A stretch of 64,000 nt of DNA from SHVZ01 sp044223515 (GTDB lineage: Bacteria; Pseudomonadota; Alphaproteobacteria; SHVZ01). Shown here one piece after another: positions 8,916 through 18,007 of the stretch (its first letter is position 1; the number at the start of each line of letters is the position of its first letter). The notes under the pieces were generated by a model. That model was not told where the DNA came from, did no database searches, and was given only the letters and a program-made list of their open reading frames with translations. The translations under genes were made by a program, and so were the position numbers. The stretch spans positions 1 to 64,000 of the forward strand of contig JBGALV010000010.1 of assembly GCA_044223515.1 (NCBI GenBank), written 5' to 3'.

Positions 8916-9683
8916 CTAGGTGAGCGCCTCCACCCTCGGCTCGTGCCCGGCGGCGGCGATCACCAGGCGCTCCGGCGCCACCTCCCGCCAGTTGCGCACG
9001 TCCTTGTCCAACGGCTCCGACACCACGGTCAGCGCGTCCGGCGAGCCGCCGATGTAGAGGCTCGGCGGCTTGTCGTCGGTCGAGTGCCGGATCGCATAGA
9101 CGTTGGTGCCGTCGCTCAGCGCCGCGGTCATGCGGAAAGGCTCGGTCGCGCCGGCCTCTGCGGAGAGGCCGTCGATGAGCCGGATGGTCTTCCGGATCGC
9201 CTCCTCCGGGGTCTTCTCGAGCCCGTGCACGAACAGAAGCAGGAAGAAGAGCTCCGAGTCCGTCGTCCCGTGGCGGTGGTGGTAGAGGTCGTCGGGCAGC
9301 ATGGCTTCGAGCCGGCGGCGGATCTTGTCGTAGGCGCCGATCTGGCCGTTGTGCATGAACAGCCATCGGTCTAGCCCGAAGGGATGGCAGTTGGCGCGGC
9401 TGGTCGCGGTGCCGGTCGACGCCCGCACATGGGCGAAGAACAGGCAGGCCTCGACCTGGTGCGCGAGGCTCTTCAGGTTCGGGTCGTTCCAGGCCGGCAG
9501 GATGTCGCGGTAGATCCCCGGCACCGTGCGCCCGCCGTACCAGCCGACCCCGAATCCGTCGCCGTTGGTGGTGACCTGGGTCTTCCTCGCATGCAGGCTC
9601 TGCTGGATCAGAGAGTTCTCCGGCTCGAAGATCAGCGCATCCAGATAGATCGGACGTCCGGAATAGGTGAGCCAGCGGCACAT
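8916..9683 (-). CDS. Class II glutamine amidotransferase (YafJ-like)
   Basis: A 255-residue Ntn-hydrolase of the class II glutamine amidotransferase type, hydrolysing glutamine or a gamma-glutamyl amide. The start at 9683 is fixed by function: it gives MCRWLTY, so that removal of Met exposes the catalytic Cys2, as the family requires. AAGGGGAG lies seven bases upstream. Other marks are GDGFGVGWYG, FAHVRAST, NCHPFGLDRWLFMHNG and DSELFFLLL. An in-frame upstream extension to 9791 would bury the nucleophile and is rejected. YafJ-like proteins stand alone with unknown acceptors; EgtC of ergothioneine synthesis is related, but no egt genes are near. Confidence 0.92.
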   Translation of the reverse strand: MCRWLTYSGRPIYLDALIFEPENSLIQQSLHARKTQVTTNGDGFGVGWYGGRTVPGIYRDILPAWNDPNLKSLAHQVEACLFFAHVRASTGTATSRANCHPFGLDRWLFMHNGQIGAYDKIRRRLEAMLPDDLYHHRHGTTDSELFFLLLFVHGLEKTPEEAIRKTIRLIDGLSAEAGATEPFRMTAALSDGTNVYAIRHSTDDKPPSLYIGGSPDALTVVSEPLDKDVRNWREVAPERLVIAAAGHEPRVEALT

Positions 9684-9771
9684 CGGCGTCTCCCCTTTCT
9701 TCTTCCACCCAAGCCGGCTTGTTCCCGGCGTCGGGCGATGATACGCGAAGGAGATCAACGGGGGACCCTGA

Positions 9772-10824
9772 ATGACCTTGCCGCGCGTCAACCTGGCCGG
9801 AGACGGTCCGGACCTCTCGCCTCGCGCCTACGCGAAGCTGCTGCACGACCTCACCGAAAAAGCCGAGATCGCCGCCGACAGCTACGGGCTCGGCGGCTAC
9901 GTCGCCGAGTTCGAGAAGAAGATCGCGTCGGTGCTCGGCAAGGAGCGCGCGATCCTGATGCCGACCGGCACACTCGCCAACAACCTGGCCCTCGAGCTTC
10001 TGTCCGACCGCAACCGCCGCCGCGTGCTGGTGCAGTCAGACGGGCACATGCTGAACGATACTGGCGATTCCGCCCAGCGCCTGGGCGGCGTCGTGCTGGT
10101 GGGAATCCAGGACAAGGAAGCGGCCTACACGCCGAAGGCGATGAAATCAGAGATCGACCGCGCCGCCGGCGCGCGTGTCTCGATCCCGTTCTCGGCGATG
10201 GTGGTGGAGACGCCGGTGCGCCGCCGCTTCGCCCAGATGTTCCCGCTGGCCGACATGGATGCGGCGATCGCCTGCGCCAAGGAGAACGGCCTCAAGTGCC
10301 ACCTCGACGGCGCCCGTGTCTATCTGGCGGCGACCTGGACCGGCCGCGACGTGAAGACGTTCTGCCAGCCCTTCGATACGGTCTACATGTCGCTCTACAA
10401 GTATTTCGGCACGCCGTTCGGCGCGGTGCTGGCAGGCCCCGCCGATCTCATCGACGGGCTCTATCACGACCGGCGCCGGCACGGCGGCGGGCTCTCGCAG
10501 GTCTGGCAGATGGCGGTCGTCGCCGACCACTTCCTCGACGGCATGGCCGAGCGCTGGGCCAAGGCCAAGTCGATGTGGGAGCCGGCGCTGAAGAAGCTGG
10601 AGGCGTCCGGCCGCTTCACGGTCGAGCGCATCCCGGACGGCAGCAACATCGCGAAGCTGCGCCTTGCCGGCGGCGGCGACGTCAAGGCGTTCCGCGCCAA
10701 GGCCGAAGCCGCCGGCTTGAAGATGCCGGAAATCGCTGCCGACATGCTGCCGATCCGCGTCAACGAGACCTGGCTCGCCAGCGACGGCGACGAGATCGCA
10801 CAGAGGCTGATCAAAGCCGCATAA
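9772..10824 (+). CDS. Low-specificity L-threonine aldolase family PLP enzyme
   Basis: A 350-residue fold-I enzyme of the threonine aldolase/beta-eliminating lyase family, expected to cleave L-threonine or other L-3-hydroxy amino acids to glycine and an aldehyde. The cofactor lysine is K210 in YMSLYKYFG, and the aspartate holding the PLP pyridine is D179 in HLDGAR. FMPTGTxxN is seen as LMPTGTLANN. It is followed 13 bases later by an amidase with GGAGG before its start, so the two form an operon. Together with the D-specific enzyme at 7758 the region encodes both stereochemical forms of hydroxy-amino-acid aldolase; true stereospecificity needs assay. Confidence 0.88.
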   Translation: MTLPRVNLAGDGPDLSPRAYAKLLHDLTEKAEIAADSYGLGGYVAEFEKKIASVLGKERAILMPTGTLANNLALELLSDRNRRRVLVQSDGHMLNDTGDSAQRLGGVVLVGIQDKEAAYTPKAMKSEIDRAAGARVSIPFSAMVVETPVRRRFAQMFPLADMDAAIACAKENGLKCHLDGARVYLAATWTGRDVKTFCQPFDTVYMSLYKYFGTPFGAVLAGPADLIDGLYHDRRRHGGGLSQVWQMAVVADHFLDGMAERWAKAKSMWEPALKKLEASGRFTVERIPDGSNIAKLRLAGGGDVKAFRAKAEAAGLKMPEIAADMLPIRVNETWLASDGDEIAQRLIKAA

Positions 10825-10837
10825 ACGGGAGGGAAGC

Positions 10838-12406
10838 ATGGGCGTCGAGAATGCGAGCTTAAGCGAGCTGCTGGACGATCTCGCCTCGGGCAAGACCACC
10901 GCGACCCGGCTGACCAAGGCCTATCTCGCGCGCATCAAGGCCTACGACCAGGGCGGACCGAAGATCAACTCGGTCCGCGAGGTGAATCCCGACGCGCTTC
11001 AGATCGCAGGCAAGCTCGACGGCGTGAAGGCGGACAAGAAGCGCCCGCTCGCCGGATTGCCGATCCTGATCAAGGACAACATCGCCAGCGGCGACGCGAT
11101 GCATACCACCGCCGGATCTCTGGCGCTCGCCGACGCCCAGGCGAAGCGTGACGCGACCGTGACCGCGCGGCTCAGGAAGGCCGGCGCGGTGATCCTCGGC
11201 AAGGCCAACCTGACCGAGTTCGCCAACATCCTCGCGGTCGGCATGCCGGCCGGGTACAGCTCGATCGCCGGCCAGGTGAAGAACGCCTTCGCGCCCGAGC
11301 AGGACAAGGACGGCATCCCGCTCGTCCATCCCGGCGGATCGAGCGCCGGCTCCGGCGTCGCCGTCGCCGCCGGCATGGCGGCCGCAACGATCGGCACCGA
11401 GACCTCGGGCTCGCTGCTCTCGCCCGCGACCCAGAGCGGCGTCGTCACGGTGAAGCCGACCGTCGGCCTGATCAGCCGCGCCGGCATCCTGCCGATCTCG
11501 CACAGCCAGGATACCGCCGGCCCGATGACGCGGACGGTGCGTGACTCGGCGCTGCTGCTGAACGTGCTCGCCGCGGTCGATCCGCTCGACCCCGCGACTG
11601 CCAGGCAGAAGCGGCCCGACGACTACCTGGACCATCTCGACAAGGACGGGCTCAAGGGTGCGCGCATCGGCGTGCCCAGCGATCCCTCGGATCCCGGCAA
11701 CGACGTCTACTATGGACCTCTGTCGTCGCGCTCGAAGGAGGTCATGAACCGGACCATCGAGGCGCTGCAGGATCTCGGCGCCGTCGTCGTCCGCGCCAAC
11801 ATGCCGACGGAAGGCTGGATCGGCGGTGCCGGTACCGAGGTTGCCGTCCTCAACCGCAACCGCTTCAGCCCGACCTTCAACCAGGTCCAGCGCGCGCCGA
11901 TCGTCTTCATCTACGAGCTCAAGAACGGGCTCGAGGCCTACCTGAAGAAATGGGCCCAGGGCACGGCGATGAAGAAGATCGACGACATCATCGCCTTCAA
12001 CCTGGACCACCCGGAGAAAGCGCTCCGCTTCGGCCAGGATCTTTTCCTCGCAGCATCCCAGACCAAGGGGGACCTTTCCGAGCCCGAATACAAGTCGGCA
12101 CGCCGCATGGACTTGAAGCACGCCAAGACGCTCGGCATGGATGCCTACATGGATCGGCACAAGCTGGACGCGGTGCTGTTCCCCGCCAATGTCGGCGCCG
12201 GCATCGCCGCCAAGCCGGGCTATCCGAGCGTCCAGGTGCCGGCAGGCTTCACGTCGGGCATGAACGGCAAGGACACGCCGGACTATCCGATCGGCGCCAC
12301 CTTCGCCGGCCGCGCCTGGAGCGAGGCGAAGCTGCTGCGCCTGGCCTACGCCTTCGAGCAGGCGACCAAGGTGCGCCGCATGCCGCCAGGACTGCCGCCC
12401 CTCTAG
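10838..12406 (+). CDS. Amidase (amidase-signature family)
   Basis: A 522-residue amidase-signature hydrolase with the Ser-cisSer-Lys triad visible: K79 in ILIKDN, the cis-serine in GGSSAGSG (S168/S169) and the nucleophile S192 in TETSGSLLSP. Relatives hydrolyse aryl, alkyl or peptide-type amides; Asp-tRNA/Glu-tRNA amidotransferase (GatA) is excluded because gatB and gatC are absent and the C-terminal half is unlike GatA. No signal peptide was seen, so it is probably cytosolic. A good Shine-Dalgarno (GGGAGGG) precedes the ATG, 13 bases after the aldolase gene. The natural substrate is unknown. Confidence 0.92.
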   Translation: MGVENASLSELLDDLASGKTTATRLTKAYLARIKAYDQGGPKINSVREVNPDALQIAGKLDGVKADKKRPLAGLPILIKDNIASGDAMHTTAGSLALADAQAKRDATVTARLRKAGAVILGKANLTEFANILAVGMPAGYSSIAGQVKNAFAPEQDKDGIPLVHPGGSSAGSGVAVAAGMAAATIGTETSGSLLSPATQSGVVTVKPTVGLISRAGILPISHSQDTAGPMTRTVRDSALLLNVLAAVDPLDPATARQKRPDDYLDHLDKDGLKGARIGVPSDPSDPGNDVYYGPLSSRSKEVMNRTIEALQDLGAVVVRANMPTEGWIGGAGTEVAVLNRNRFSPTFNQVQRAPIVFIYELKNGLEAYLKKWAQGTAMKKIDDIIAFNLDHPEKALRFGQDLFLAASQTKGDLSEPEYKSARRMDLKHAKTLGMDAYMDRHKLDAVLFPANVGAGIAAKPGYPSVQVPAGFTSGMNGKDTPDYPIGATFAGRAWSEAKLLRLAYAFEQATKVRRMPPGLPPL

Positions 12407-12459
12407 CCCCGGCCTAGAGCACCCGGGCTGCGCCACCGGGATCATCTGGCGCCCCCCTC

Positions 12460-12478
12460 TCGACCCGCTTCGGGTCGA
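12460..12478. terminator. Short hairpin between convergent genes
   Basis: TCGACCCG and CGGGTCGA pair across a three-base CTT loop, between the amidase stop (12406) and the opposing gene stop (12504). No T-run follows, so the assignment as a shared terminator is weak. Confidence 0.3.
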
Positions 12479-12503
12479 TGCGTCGGCCGGCCTGCCGTTT
12501 CCG

Positions 12504-14294
12504 TCAACCGATCCGCGCCAGCAGTTCCTCGAAGTCGCGTGCGAAGCGCCTACCGTCGACGAGAGGCGACGCCGCCATGCGCGGGCGGATCTCCTGCCGT
12601 AGCCGCGCGAGCCCGGTATCCCGGGCGAGATCGACCGCGCGCGCGACGTAGCCGTCCACGTCGGCCGCGACCAGATCGCCGAGGCCGACGGTGCGGAGAT
12701 GCGCGGTCGAATGGCGGCTCGCGACGCGATCGCCGGGAAACGTGACCACGGGCACGCCCATCCACAGCGCTTCGCAGGTCGTGAGCCCGCCCGAATACGG
12801 GAACGAGTCGAGTGCCACATCGATCCCGGCATAACGCGCCATCACCACCGGCTGCGGCGCCGGCGGCAGCACCTCGATACGCGTCGGATCGATCCCATGC
12901 ATTTCGAACCGCGCCTTGAACGACGGCGCCAGATCGAGCGCCCCCAGCAGCCGGAGCCGGCTGCCGGGAACCGCCTCGAGGATCCGCGCCCAGGCAGCGA
13001 TGCAGGCCGGCCCGATCTTGTAGAGCGCGTTGAAGCAGCCGAAGGTGATCGAGCCGCTCTCGGCAGCCGGCGCGAGGTTGACGGGTTCGGCGGCTGCCGG
13101 GGGTTCGTAGCAGAAGCGGTCGTTCGGCAGTCTCAGCACCGTCTCGACATAGTCGTCTTCGGTGCCGGGCGGCGTGTGGTGGCGGTCGGTGATCGCGTAG
13201 TCGATCTGGCCCAGGCCCGTCGACCCTGGATAGTCCATCCAGTTCGCCTGCACCGGCGCGGATCGATGGGCGAAGAGCCCGAGGCGATGACCGCGCGTGT
13301 GGCCGTTGAGGTCGATCAGGACGTCGATGTCGTCCGCACGGATGCGCGTGGCCGCCGTCTCGTCGTCCATTCCGCGGATGTCGGTCCACGCATCCGCCAT
13401 CGCGCGGAAACGCTCCGTCGCCGCATCAGGCGACGCGACGTTCGCATACAGATGCGCCCGCCAGCGTCCGCGGTCGCGGTTCTCCAGCAGCGGCGGCAGG
13501 AAGAAAGCGGTCGCATGCCAGCGGTAGTCGCTGGACACCATCCCGACGCGGATTGGATCCGCCGGCGGGCGCACGCGTCGCGGTGGCGCGGGTCTCTCGG
13601 CAAACCGCCGGCCGAACGACCGGTGCGACGCGGCGACCTGGGCGCGCGTCGGCGTCTCGGCGTAGCTCAGGACCAGCAGCGCGGTCGAGGCGAGATCGAG
13701 ATCGCCGGGGTTCGCCGACATTGCGCGCGCATAGAACGGCGCGGCTAGGTCGCCAGCACCCAGTGTCAGGTAGCCCGCCGCCAGCTCAGCCAGCGCATCC
13801 GCCTCGCCGGGTGCCAGGGTCAGCGCCTGCCGCGCCAGCGCGACCTTGCGATCGGGCGCTGTGTCGAGCCTGAGCAGCAGCAGACGAAGCGGCGCGACCA
13901 GCGGGTGCAGCGCGATCATGCGCCGGAGCCGGTCGCAGGCACGCGCCGGCGCCGAGATCCGCCAGGCGAGCGCCAGGTTATAGGCCGCCACCCAGTTCAG
14001 GGGATCCACCGCCAGCGCCCGCAGGGAAGTCGCGGCGTCGCCCAGCAGCGCGCCGAGATTCACCAGCGGCGCGGCGTTGCCGGGCGCCAGCGCCACGGCA
14101 CGGCGAAGCCAGAGCCCCGCCACCGCCAGACCTTGGCGGCGGGCAACGTCGCCCGCTACGGCCAGCATCGCCGGCTGATCGGGCGACGACGCGATCGCCC
14201 GCGCGAGCGCCGGCGCCGACGCGAGGCGCAACCAGGCCTCGCCATCACCGGGTGCCTCCGCCAGGCGTCTTCGGATATCCGCGCCGCCGTTCAT
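12504..14294 (-). CDS. TPR protein with O-GlcNAc-transferase-like (GT41, SPINDLY-type) domain
   Basis: A 596-residue protein with degenerate TPR-like helical repeats in the first 220 or so residues and a GT41 catalytic region after that. Landmarks of the two-lobed GT41 fold are VGMVSSDYRWHA, DVLIDLNGHTRGHR, PVQANWMDYPGSTG, DYAITDRHHTPPG, FGCFNALYKI and the C-terminal DVALDSFPYSGGLTTCEALWMGVPVV with VASRHSTAHLRTVGL. Such enzymes move GlcNAc, fucose or another sugar from a nucleotide donor to Ser/Thr or to a glycan. It is a single gene, convergent with the amidase. Donor and acceptor cannot be deduced. Confidence 0.9.
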   Translation of the reverse strand: MNGGADIRRRLAEAPGDGEAWLRLASAPALARAIASSPDQPAMLAVAGDVARRQGLAVAGLWLRRAVALAPGNAAPLVNLGALLGDAATSLRALAVDPLNWVAAYNLALAWRISAPARACDRLRRMIALHPLVAPLRLLLLRLDTAPDRKVALARQALTLAPGEADALAELAAGYLTLGAGDLAAPFYARAMSANPGDLDLASTALLVLSYAETPTRAQVAASHRSFGRRFAERPAPPRRVRPPADPIRVGMVSSDYRWHATAFFLPPLLENRDRGRWRAHLYANVASPDAATERFRAMADAWTDIRGMDDETAATRIRADDIDVLIDLNGHTRGHRLGLFAHRSAPVQANWMDYPGSTGLGQIDYAITDRHHTPPGTEDDYVETVLRLPNDRFCYEPPAAAEPVNLAPAAESGSITFGCFNALYKIGPACIAAWARILEAVPGSRLRLLGALDLAPSFKARFEMHGIDPTRIEVLPPAPQPVVMARYAGIDVALDSFPYSGGLTTCEALWMGVPVVTFPGDRVASRHSTAHLRTVGLGDLVAADVDGYVARAVDLARDTGLARLRQEIRPRMAASPLVDGRRFARDFEELLARIG

Positions 14295-14386
14295 CGGTTC
14301 AGGATACAGGTCCGCGCATCAACCGGCTTTCCCTCGATCGGGAGCGGTGGCAGGCTCCGGCCGACCACTTCTTCCAGGATACCCTC

Positions 14387-15046
14387 ATGTCCCGACGTTC
14401 GATCGACCTGACCGACAAGGTCTACGACTACCTGCTCGACAACTCGCTGCGCGAGAAGCCGCTGTTCAAGAAGCTGCGCCAGGTGACGGCGAAGATGCCG
14501 ATGGCCGGCATGCAGATCTCGCCCGAGCAGGGCCAGTTCATGGCGCTCCTGGTCGAGCTGATCGGGGCGAAGAAGGCGATCGAGATCGGCACCTTCACCG
14601 GCTATTCGAGCCTCTCGGTCGCGAGCGTGCTGCCTCCGGGCGGCCATCTCTGGTGCTGCGACGTCAGCGAGGAGTTCACCTCGGTCGCCCGCAGCTTCTG
14701 GAAGCTGGCAAAGGTCGACAAGAAGATCACGCTGACCCTGGCTCCGGCGACCGAGACCGTCGCCAAGCTGATCAAGAAGCACAAGGGCACCTTCGACTTC
14801 GCCTTCATCGACGCCGACAAGGCGAACTACGACGCCTACTACGAGGGCGCGCTCAAGCTGCTCCGGAAGGGCGGCCTGATCGCGATCGACAACGTGCTCT
14901 GGGGCGGCCGCGTCGCCGATCCCAAGCGGAAGGACCCCGACACCGCGGCGATCCGCAAGCTCAACGCCAAGATCCTGAAGGACAAGCGGGTGACTACCAG
15001 CCTTCTGCCGATCGGCGACGGATTGACGCTGGCGAGGAAGCGCTAA
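14387..15046 (+). CDS. SAM-dependent O-methyltransferase (caffeoyl-CoA OMT / COMT-like family)
   Basis: A 219-residue class I methyltransferase of the Methyltransf_3 family. The SAM motif I is EIGTFTGYSSLSVA (about 65-78). The metal- and catechol-binding aspartates lie in FIDADKANY and IAIDNVLWGGRV. These features define the divalent-metal-dependent enzymes that methylate catechol-type hydroxyls; the acceptor here is unknown. The ATG at 14387 has AGGA about nine bases upstream. Its stop TAA overlaps by four bases the stop of the opposing DUF192 gene. Confidence 0.9.
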   Translation: MSRRSIDLTDKVYDYLLDNSLREKPLFKKLRQVTAKMPMAGMQISPEQGQFMALLVELIGAKKAIEIGTFTGYSSLSVASVLPPGGHLWCCDVSEEFTSVARSFWKLAKVDKKITLTLAPATETVAKLIKKHKGTFDFAFIDADKANYDAYYEGALKLLRKGGLIAIDNVLWGGRVADPKRKDPDTAAIRKLNAKILKDKRVTTSLLPIGDGLTLARKR

Positions 15047-15486
15047 GGCAGCTGTGCGTGCCGCACGCGGTCGCCCGGCTTGAGGCCGAGCCGGGCGGCG
15101 GTACCGCCGTTCACTTCCAGCACCGCCCGCGTGGGGCCGGAAGCCGGGACGGGCGTCTCGGTCAGCGGGATCGTACGCTCGGCGATGTTGAGGATGCGGC
15201 CGTCGGTACCGATGAAGATCATGTCGAGCGGGATGTAGGTGTTCTTCATCCAGAACACCGCCGGATGCGGATCGAACAGGAACAGCATGCCGGCATCGGC
15301 GGCCATCTGCCGGCGGAACATCAGGCCCTGGCTGATCTGTGCCGGCGAGGTGGCGACCTCGACGTTGAACTTATGCTTCGCGCCGGCCGCGGTCTCGATC
15401 GTCACCGTATCCTTGGGGAAGGTAACGAGCTGGGCCAGCGCCGGAAAGGCGAAGAGGACGAGCACGAGGGCGAGGACGCGTTTCAC
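15043..15486 (-). CDS. Exported DUF192 family protein
   Basis: 147 residues with an N-terminal signal peptide (KRVLALVLVLFAFPALAQ) and a DUF192 domain, recognised from ISQGLMFRRQM, GMLFLFDPH, FWMKNTYIPLDMIFIG and VLEVNGGTAARLGLKPGD. DUF192 proteins are small beta-barrels, periplasmic, with no established reaction. The start is GTG at 15486, overlapping the upstream deacetylase stop as GTGA, so translation is coupled to that gene. The longer in-frame extension up to 15846 is a shadow of the deacetylase gene. Confidence 0.9.
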   Translation of the reverse strand: MKRVLALVLVLFAFPALAQLVTFPKDTVTIETAAGAKHKFNVEVATSPAQISQGLMFRRQMAADAGMLFLFDPHPAVFWMKNTYIPLDMIFIGTDGRILNIAERTIPLTETPVPASGPTRAVLEVNGGTAARLGLKPGDRVRHAQLP

Positions 15487-16589
15487 GGCTGAAGGACCTC
15501 CTCGATCATCTCGTCGATCTCCGCCCGCACGGGCCCAGGATTGGGCGCATCGACGAGCGTGGTGAACCAGCGCTCCGGCGCGTTGCGCGCACGGCTGTGG
15601 TTCCAGCGGAGCCCACGCAACACCTCTTCCGCCTCTCCGGTCAAGGGCGCTCGCGGATCGCGGCCGTCGAGCACGGCCCAGATCCCGGCCCAGCAGCGCG
15701 CCACCGACCATGGATTGTAGCCGCCGCCGCCGAGCGCCAGCACGCGCGGAGCGAGCGGAACAAGCTTCTCCACGGCCGACCAGATCGCGCCGTTGGACAG
15801 CTCCAGCCGGCTCTGGGGATCGTCGGCGAGCCCGTCGGCGCCGCATTGGATCACCAGCGCCGCTGGTCCGATCCGTTCGCCCAGCGGCACCAGCGCCCGC
15901 CCGACGATGGCGTCGAGCTCCGAGTCGTTGAAGCCGGAAGGCACCGAGAAGTTGCGGGCATTGCCGCCGCCGCGGTCGCCCCTCGCGCCCGTGTTCGGCC
16001 AGCGCCCGGCCTCGTGCACCGATACGGTCAGCACGCGCGCGTCGCCCCGGAACGCATCCTCGACGCCGTCGCCGTGATGGGCATCGAGGTCGACGTAGTA
16101 GACCGGCGCGATCCCGGCATCGAGGAAGGCGAGAATGCCGAGCACCGGGTCGTTGAAGTAGCAGAAGCCGCTGGCCCGATCGGGCCGGCCGTGATGGGTG
16201 CCACCGGCGGGGCTGTGAACGATGCCGGGCTCACGGATCAGAAGCTCGACCGCCTTGAGCGTCGAGCCGCAGGCGGTCGCCGGCCTCCGGAAGATCTCGG
16301 CGAAGACCGGATTGCCGTTGCGCCCGATGTTGTGGCGGTCGCGCACCTCCTCGGGGACGTGGCGGGTCGCCTCGGCCTCCTGGACCGCACGCACATAGGC
16401 GGGATCGTGGAAGCGGGCGAGCTGCTCCGCCGTCGCGACCGGCCCGTCGACGTAGCGCTCGGGATCGTGCCAGCCCATCGCCCGGATCAGGTCGAGCGCG
16501 GTCGAGACCCGCGGGATCGACAGCGGGTGCTTCGCCCCGTAGATCGAGTGCCGGTAGATCTCGCTGCCGATGAGGATCGGTCGCCGCAT
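15483..16589 (-). CDS. Histone-deacetylase family protein (AcuC/acetylpolyamine amidohydrolase type)
   Basis: A 368-residue zinc deacetylase of the arginase/HDAC fold. The paired histidines are in SPAGGTHHGRP, the metal ligands in YYVDLDAHHGDGVED and in QCGADGLADDP, and the transition-state tyrosine in LALGGGGYNPWS, so the active site looks complete. Bacterial relatives deacetylate acetyl-lysine proteins (AcuC) or acetylpolyamines (AphA); the ornithine decarboxylase 14 kb away does not prove a polyamine role. Cytosolic, no signal peptide. It forms a two-gene unit with the DUF192 protein. Confidence 0.93.
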   Translation of the reverse strand: MRRPILIGSEIYRHSIYGAKHPLSIPRVSTALDLIRAMGWHDPERYVDGPVATAEQLARFHDPAYVRAVQEAEATRHVPEEVRDRHNIGRNGNPVFAEIFRRPATACGSTLKAVELLIREPGIVHSPAGGTHHGRPDRASGFCYFNDPVLGILAFLDAGIAPVYYVDLDAHHGDGVEDAFRGDARVLTVSVHEAGRWPNTGARGDRGGGNARNFSVPSGFNDSELDAIVGRALVPLGERIGPAALVIQCGADGLADDPQSRLELSNGAIWSAVEKLVPLAPRVLALGGGGYNPWSVARCWAGIWAVLDGRDPRAPLTGEAEEVLRGLRWNHSRARNAPERWFTTLVDAPNPGPVRAEIDEMIEEVLQP

Positions 16590-16620
16590 GGACCGGAGGT
16601 AAGCCCGGTCGCGGCAGGCG

Positions 16621-17349
16621 TCAATGATGCAGGATCTTGGAGAGGAACTGGCGGGCGCGGTCGGTCTTCGGAGCCTGGAAGAACGCGTCCTTGGCTTCGT
16701 CCTCGACGATCTTGCCCTCGTCCATGAAGACGACGCGGCCGGCGACGCGGCGGGCGAAGCCCATCTCGTGGGTCACGACGATCATCGTCATGCCTTCCTC
16801 GGCGAGGCCGGTCATGACGTCGAGGACCTCGTTGATCATCTCGGGATCGAGCGCCGAGGTCGGCTCGTCGAACAGCATCGCGATCGGGTCCATCGCCAGG
16901 GCACGGGCGATCGCGACCCGCTGCTGCTGGCCGCCGGAGAGATTGCCGGGATAGCGGCTGGCGAAGTCGGCGAGGCCGACACGCTGCAGCAGGGCTTCGG
17001 ATCGTGCGACAGCGGTGGCACGATCGCGCTTGAGCGCCTTCACCTGCGAGAGGCAGATGTTGTCGAGCACGGTCATGTGCGGATAGAGCTCGAAGCTCTG
17101 GAAAACCATGCCGATGCGGGCGCGCAGCTTCGGCAGGTCGGTCTTGGGCGCGCCGACGTCGACGCCGTCGACCTCGATCCGGCCCTTCTGGAACGGCTCG
17201 AGCCCGTTCACGCATTTGATCAGCGTCGACTTGCCCGACCCCGACGGACCGCAGACGACGACGACCTCGCCGCGGGCGACCCTGGTCGAGCAGTCGTCGA
17301 GGACCCTGTGCTGGCCGTACCACTTGCTGACGCCGTCGATCACGATCAC
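16621..17349 (-). CDS. Polar amino-acid ABC transporter, ATP-binding protein
   Basis: A 242-residue ATPase of the GlnQ/GltL type. Walker A is GPSGSGKST, the Q-loop FQSFELYPHM, the ABC signature LSGGQQQR, Walker B IAMLFDEPTSALDPE and the H-loop VVTHEMGFARR. The start is GTG at 17349, overlapping the upstream permease stop as GTGA; the in-frame N-terminal extension to 17541 lies inside the permease gene and is rejected. It energises the two permeases encoded just upstream. Last gene of the transporter operon. Confidence 0.95.
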   Translation of the reverse strand: MIVIDGVSKWYGQHRVLDDCSTRVARGEVVVVCGPSGSGKSTLIKCVNGLEPFQKGRIEVDGVDVGAPKTDLPKLRARIGMVFQSFELYPHMTVLDNICLSQVKALKRDRATAVARSEALLQRVGLADFASRYPGNLSGGQQQRVAIARALAMDPIAMLFDEPTSALDPEMINEVLDVMTGLAEEGMTMIVVTHEMGFARRVAGRVVFMDEGKIVEDEAKDAFFQAPKTDRARQFLSKILHH

Positions 17350-18005
17350 AGGGCGTATCTCCGTTCGAGGCGGCTGACCGCCATGGATGCCGTGAAGCAG
17401 ATCACGAAGAACACGACCGCGACGAACAGGTACATCTCGATCAGCCGGTTGTCGCGGCTGCCGATCATGTCGGCGGCAGTGAGGAAGTCGCGGACACCGA
17501 TCACATAGACCAGCGACGTGCTCTTGAAGAGGTTGATGCACTGGGTCAGCAGCAGCGGCGTCATGTTGCGAATCGCCTGCGGCAGCACAATGTGGCGCAT
17601 CGTCTGGCGCTCGGTGAGGCCGCTGGCGAGACCCGCCATTACCTGGCCGCGGCGCACGCCGGCGATGCCGGAACGAATGATCTCGCAGAAATAGGCCGCC
17701 TCGAACAGGACGAAGCCGATCAGCGCGGAGTAGAAACCGCCAACCGAGTGGCCGACGAAAAGCGGCACCAAGAAGAAGAACCAGAAGATCAGCAGGACCA
17801 GCGGCAACGCGCGGAAGAAGGTCACGTAGGCAGCGGCGAGCGCCGCGACCGCAGGGATGCGCGAGAGCCGGATCACCGCCAGCACGATGCCAAGGCCGAT
17901 CCCCCCGACGATGCCGAAGAAGGTCAGCAGCAGAGTGACTTCCATGCCCTCCCAGAGGAGCGGCAACGCCTTGACGATCGCCTGGAGATCGAAGGCACCG
18001 AGCAT
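17346..18005 (-). CDS. Amino-acid ABC transporter permease (GltK/AatM-like)
   Basis: 219 residues of the HisMQ permease family with an N-terminal PLLWEGMEVTLLLTF segment, about five membrane helices (for example FFGIVGGIGLGIVLAVI and LVLLIFWFFFLVPLFVG) and the EAA coupling loop at about 125-150 (GVRRGQVMAGLASGL). It pairs with the permease at 18008 as a heterodimer and couples to the GlnQ-type ATPase with which it overlaps by four bases. Confidence 0.95.
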   Translation of the reverse strand: MLGAFDLQAIVKALPLLWEGMEVTLLLTFFGIVGGIGLGIVLAVIRLSRIPAVAALAAAYVTFFRALPLVLLIFWFFFLVPLFVGHSVGGFYSALIGFVLFEAAYFCEIIRSGIAGVRRGQVMAGLASGLTERQTMRHIVLPQAIRNMTPLLLTQCINLFKSTSLVYVIGVRDFLTAADMIGSRDNRLIEMYLFVAVVFFVICFTASMAVSRLERRYAL

Positions 18006-18007
18006 GC

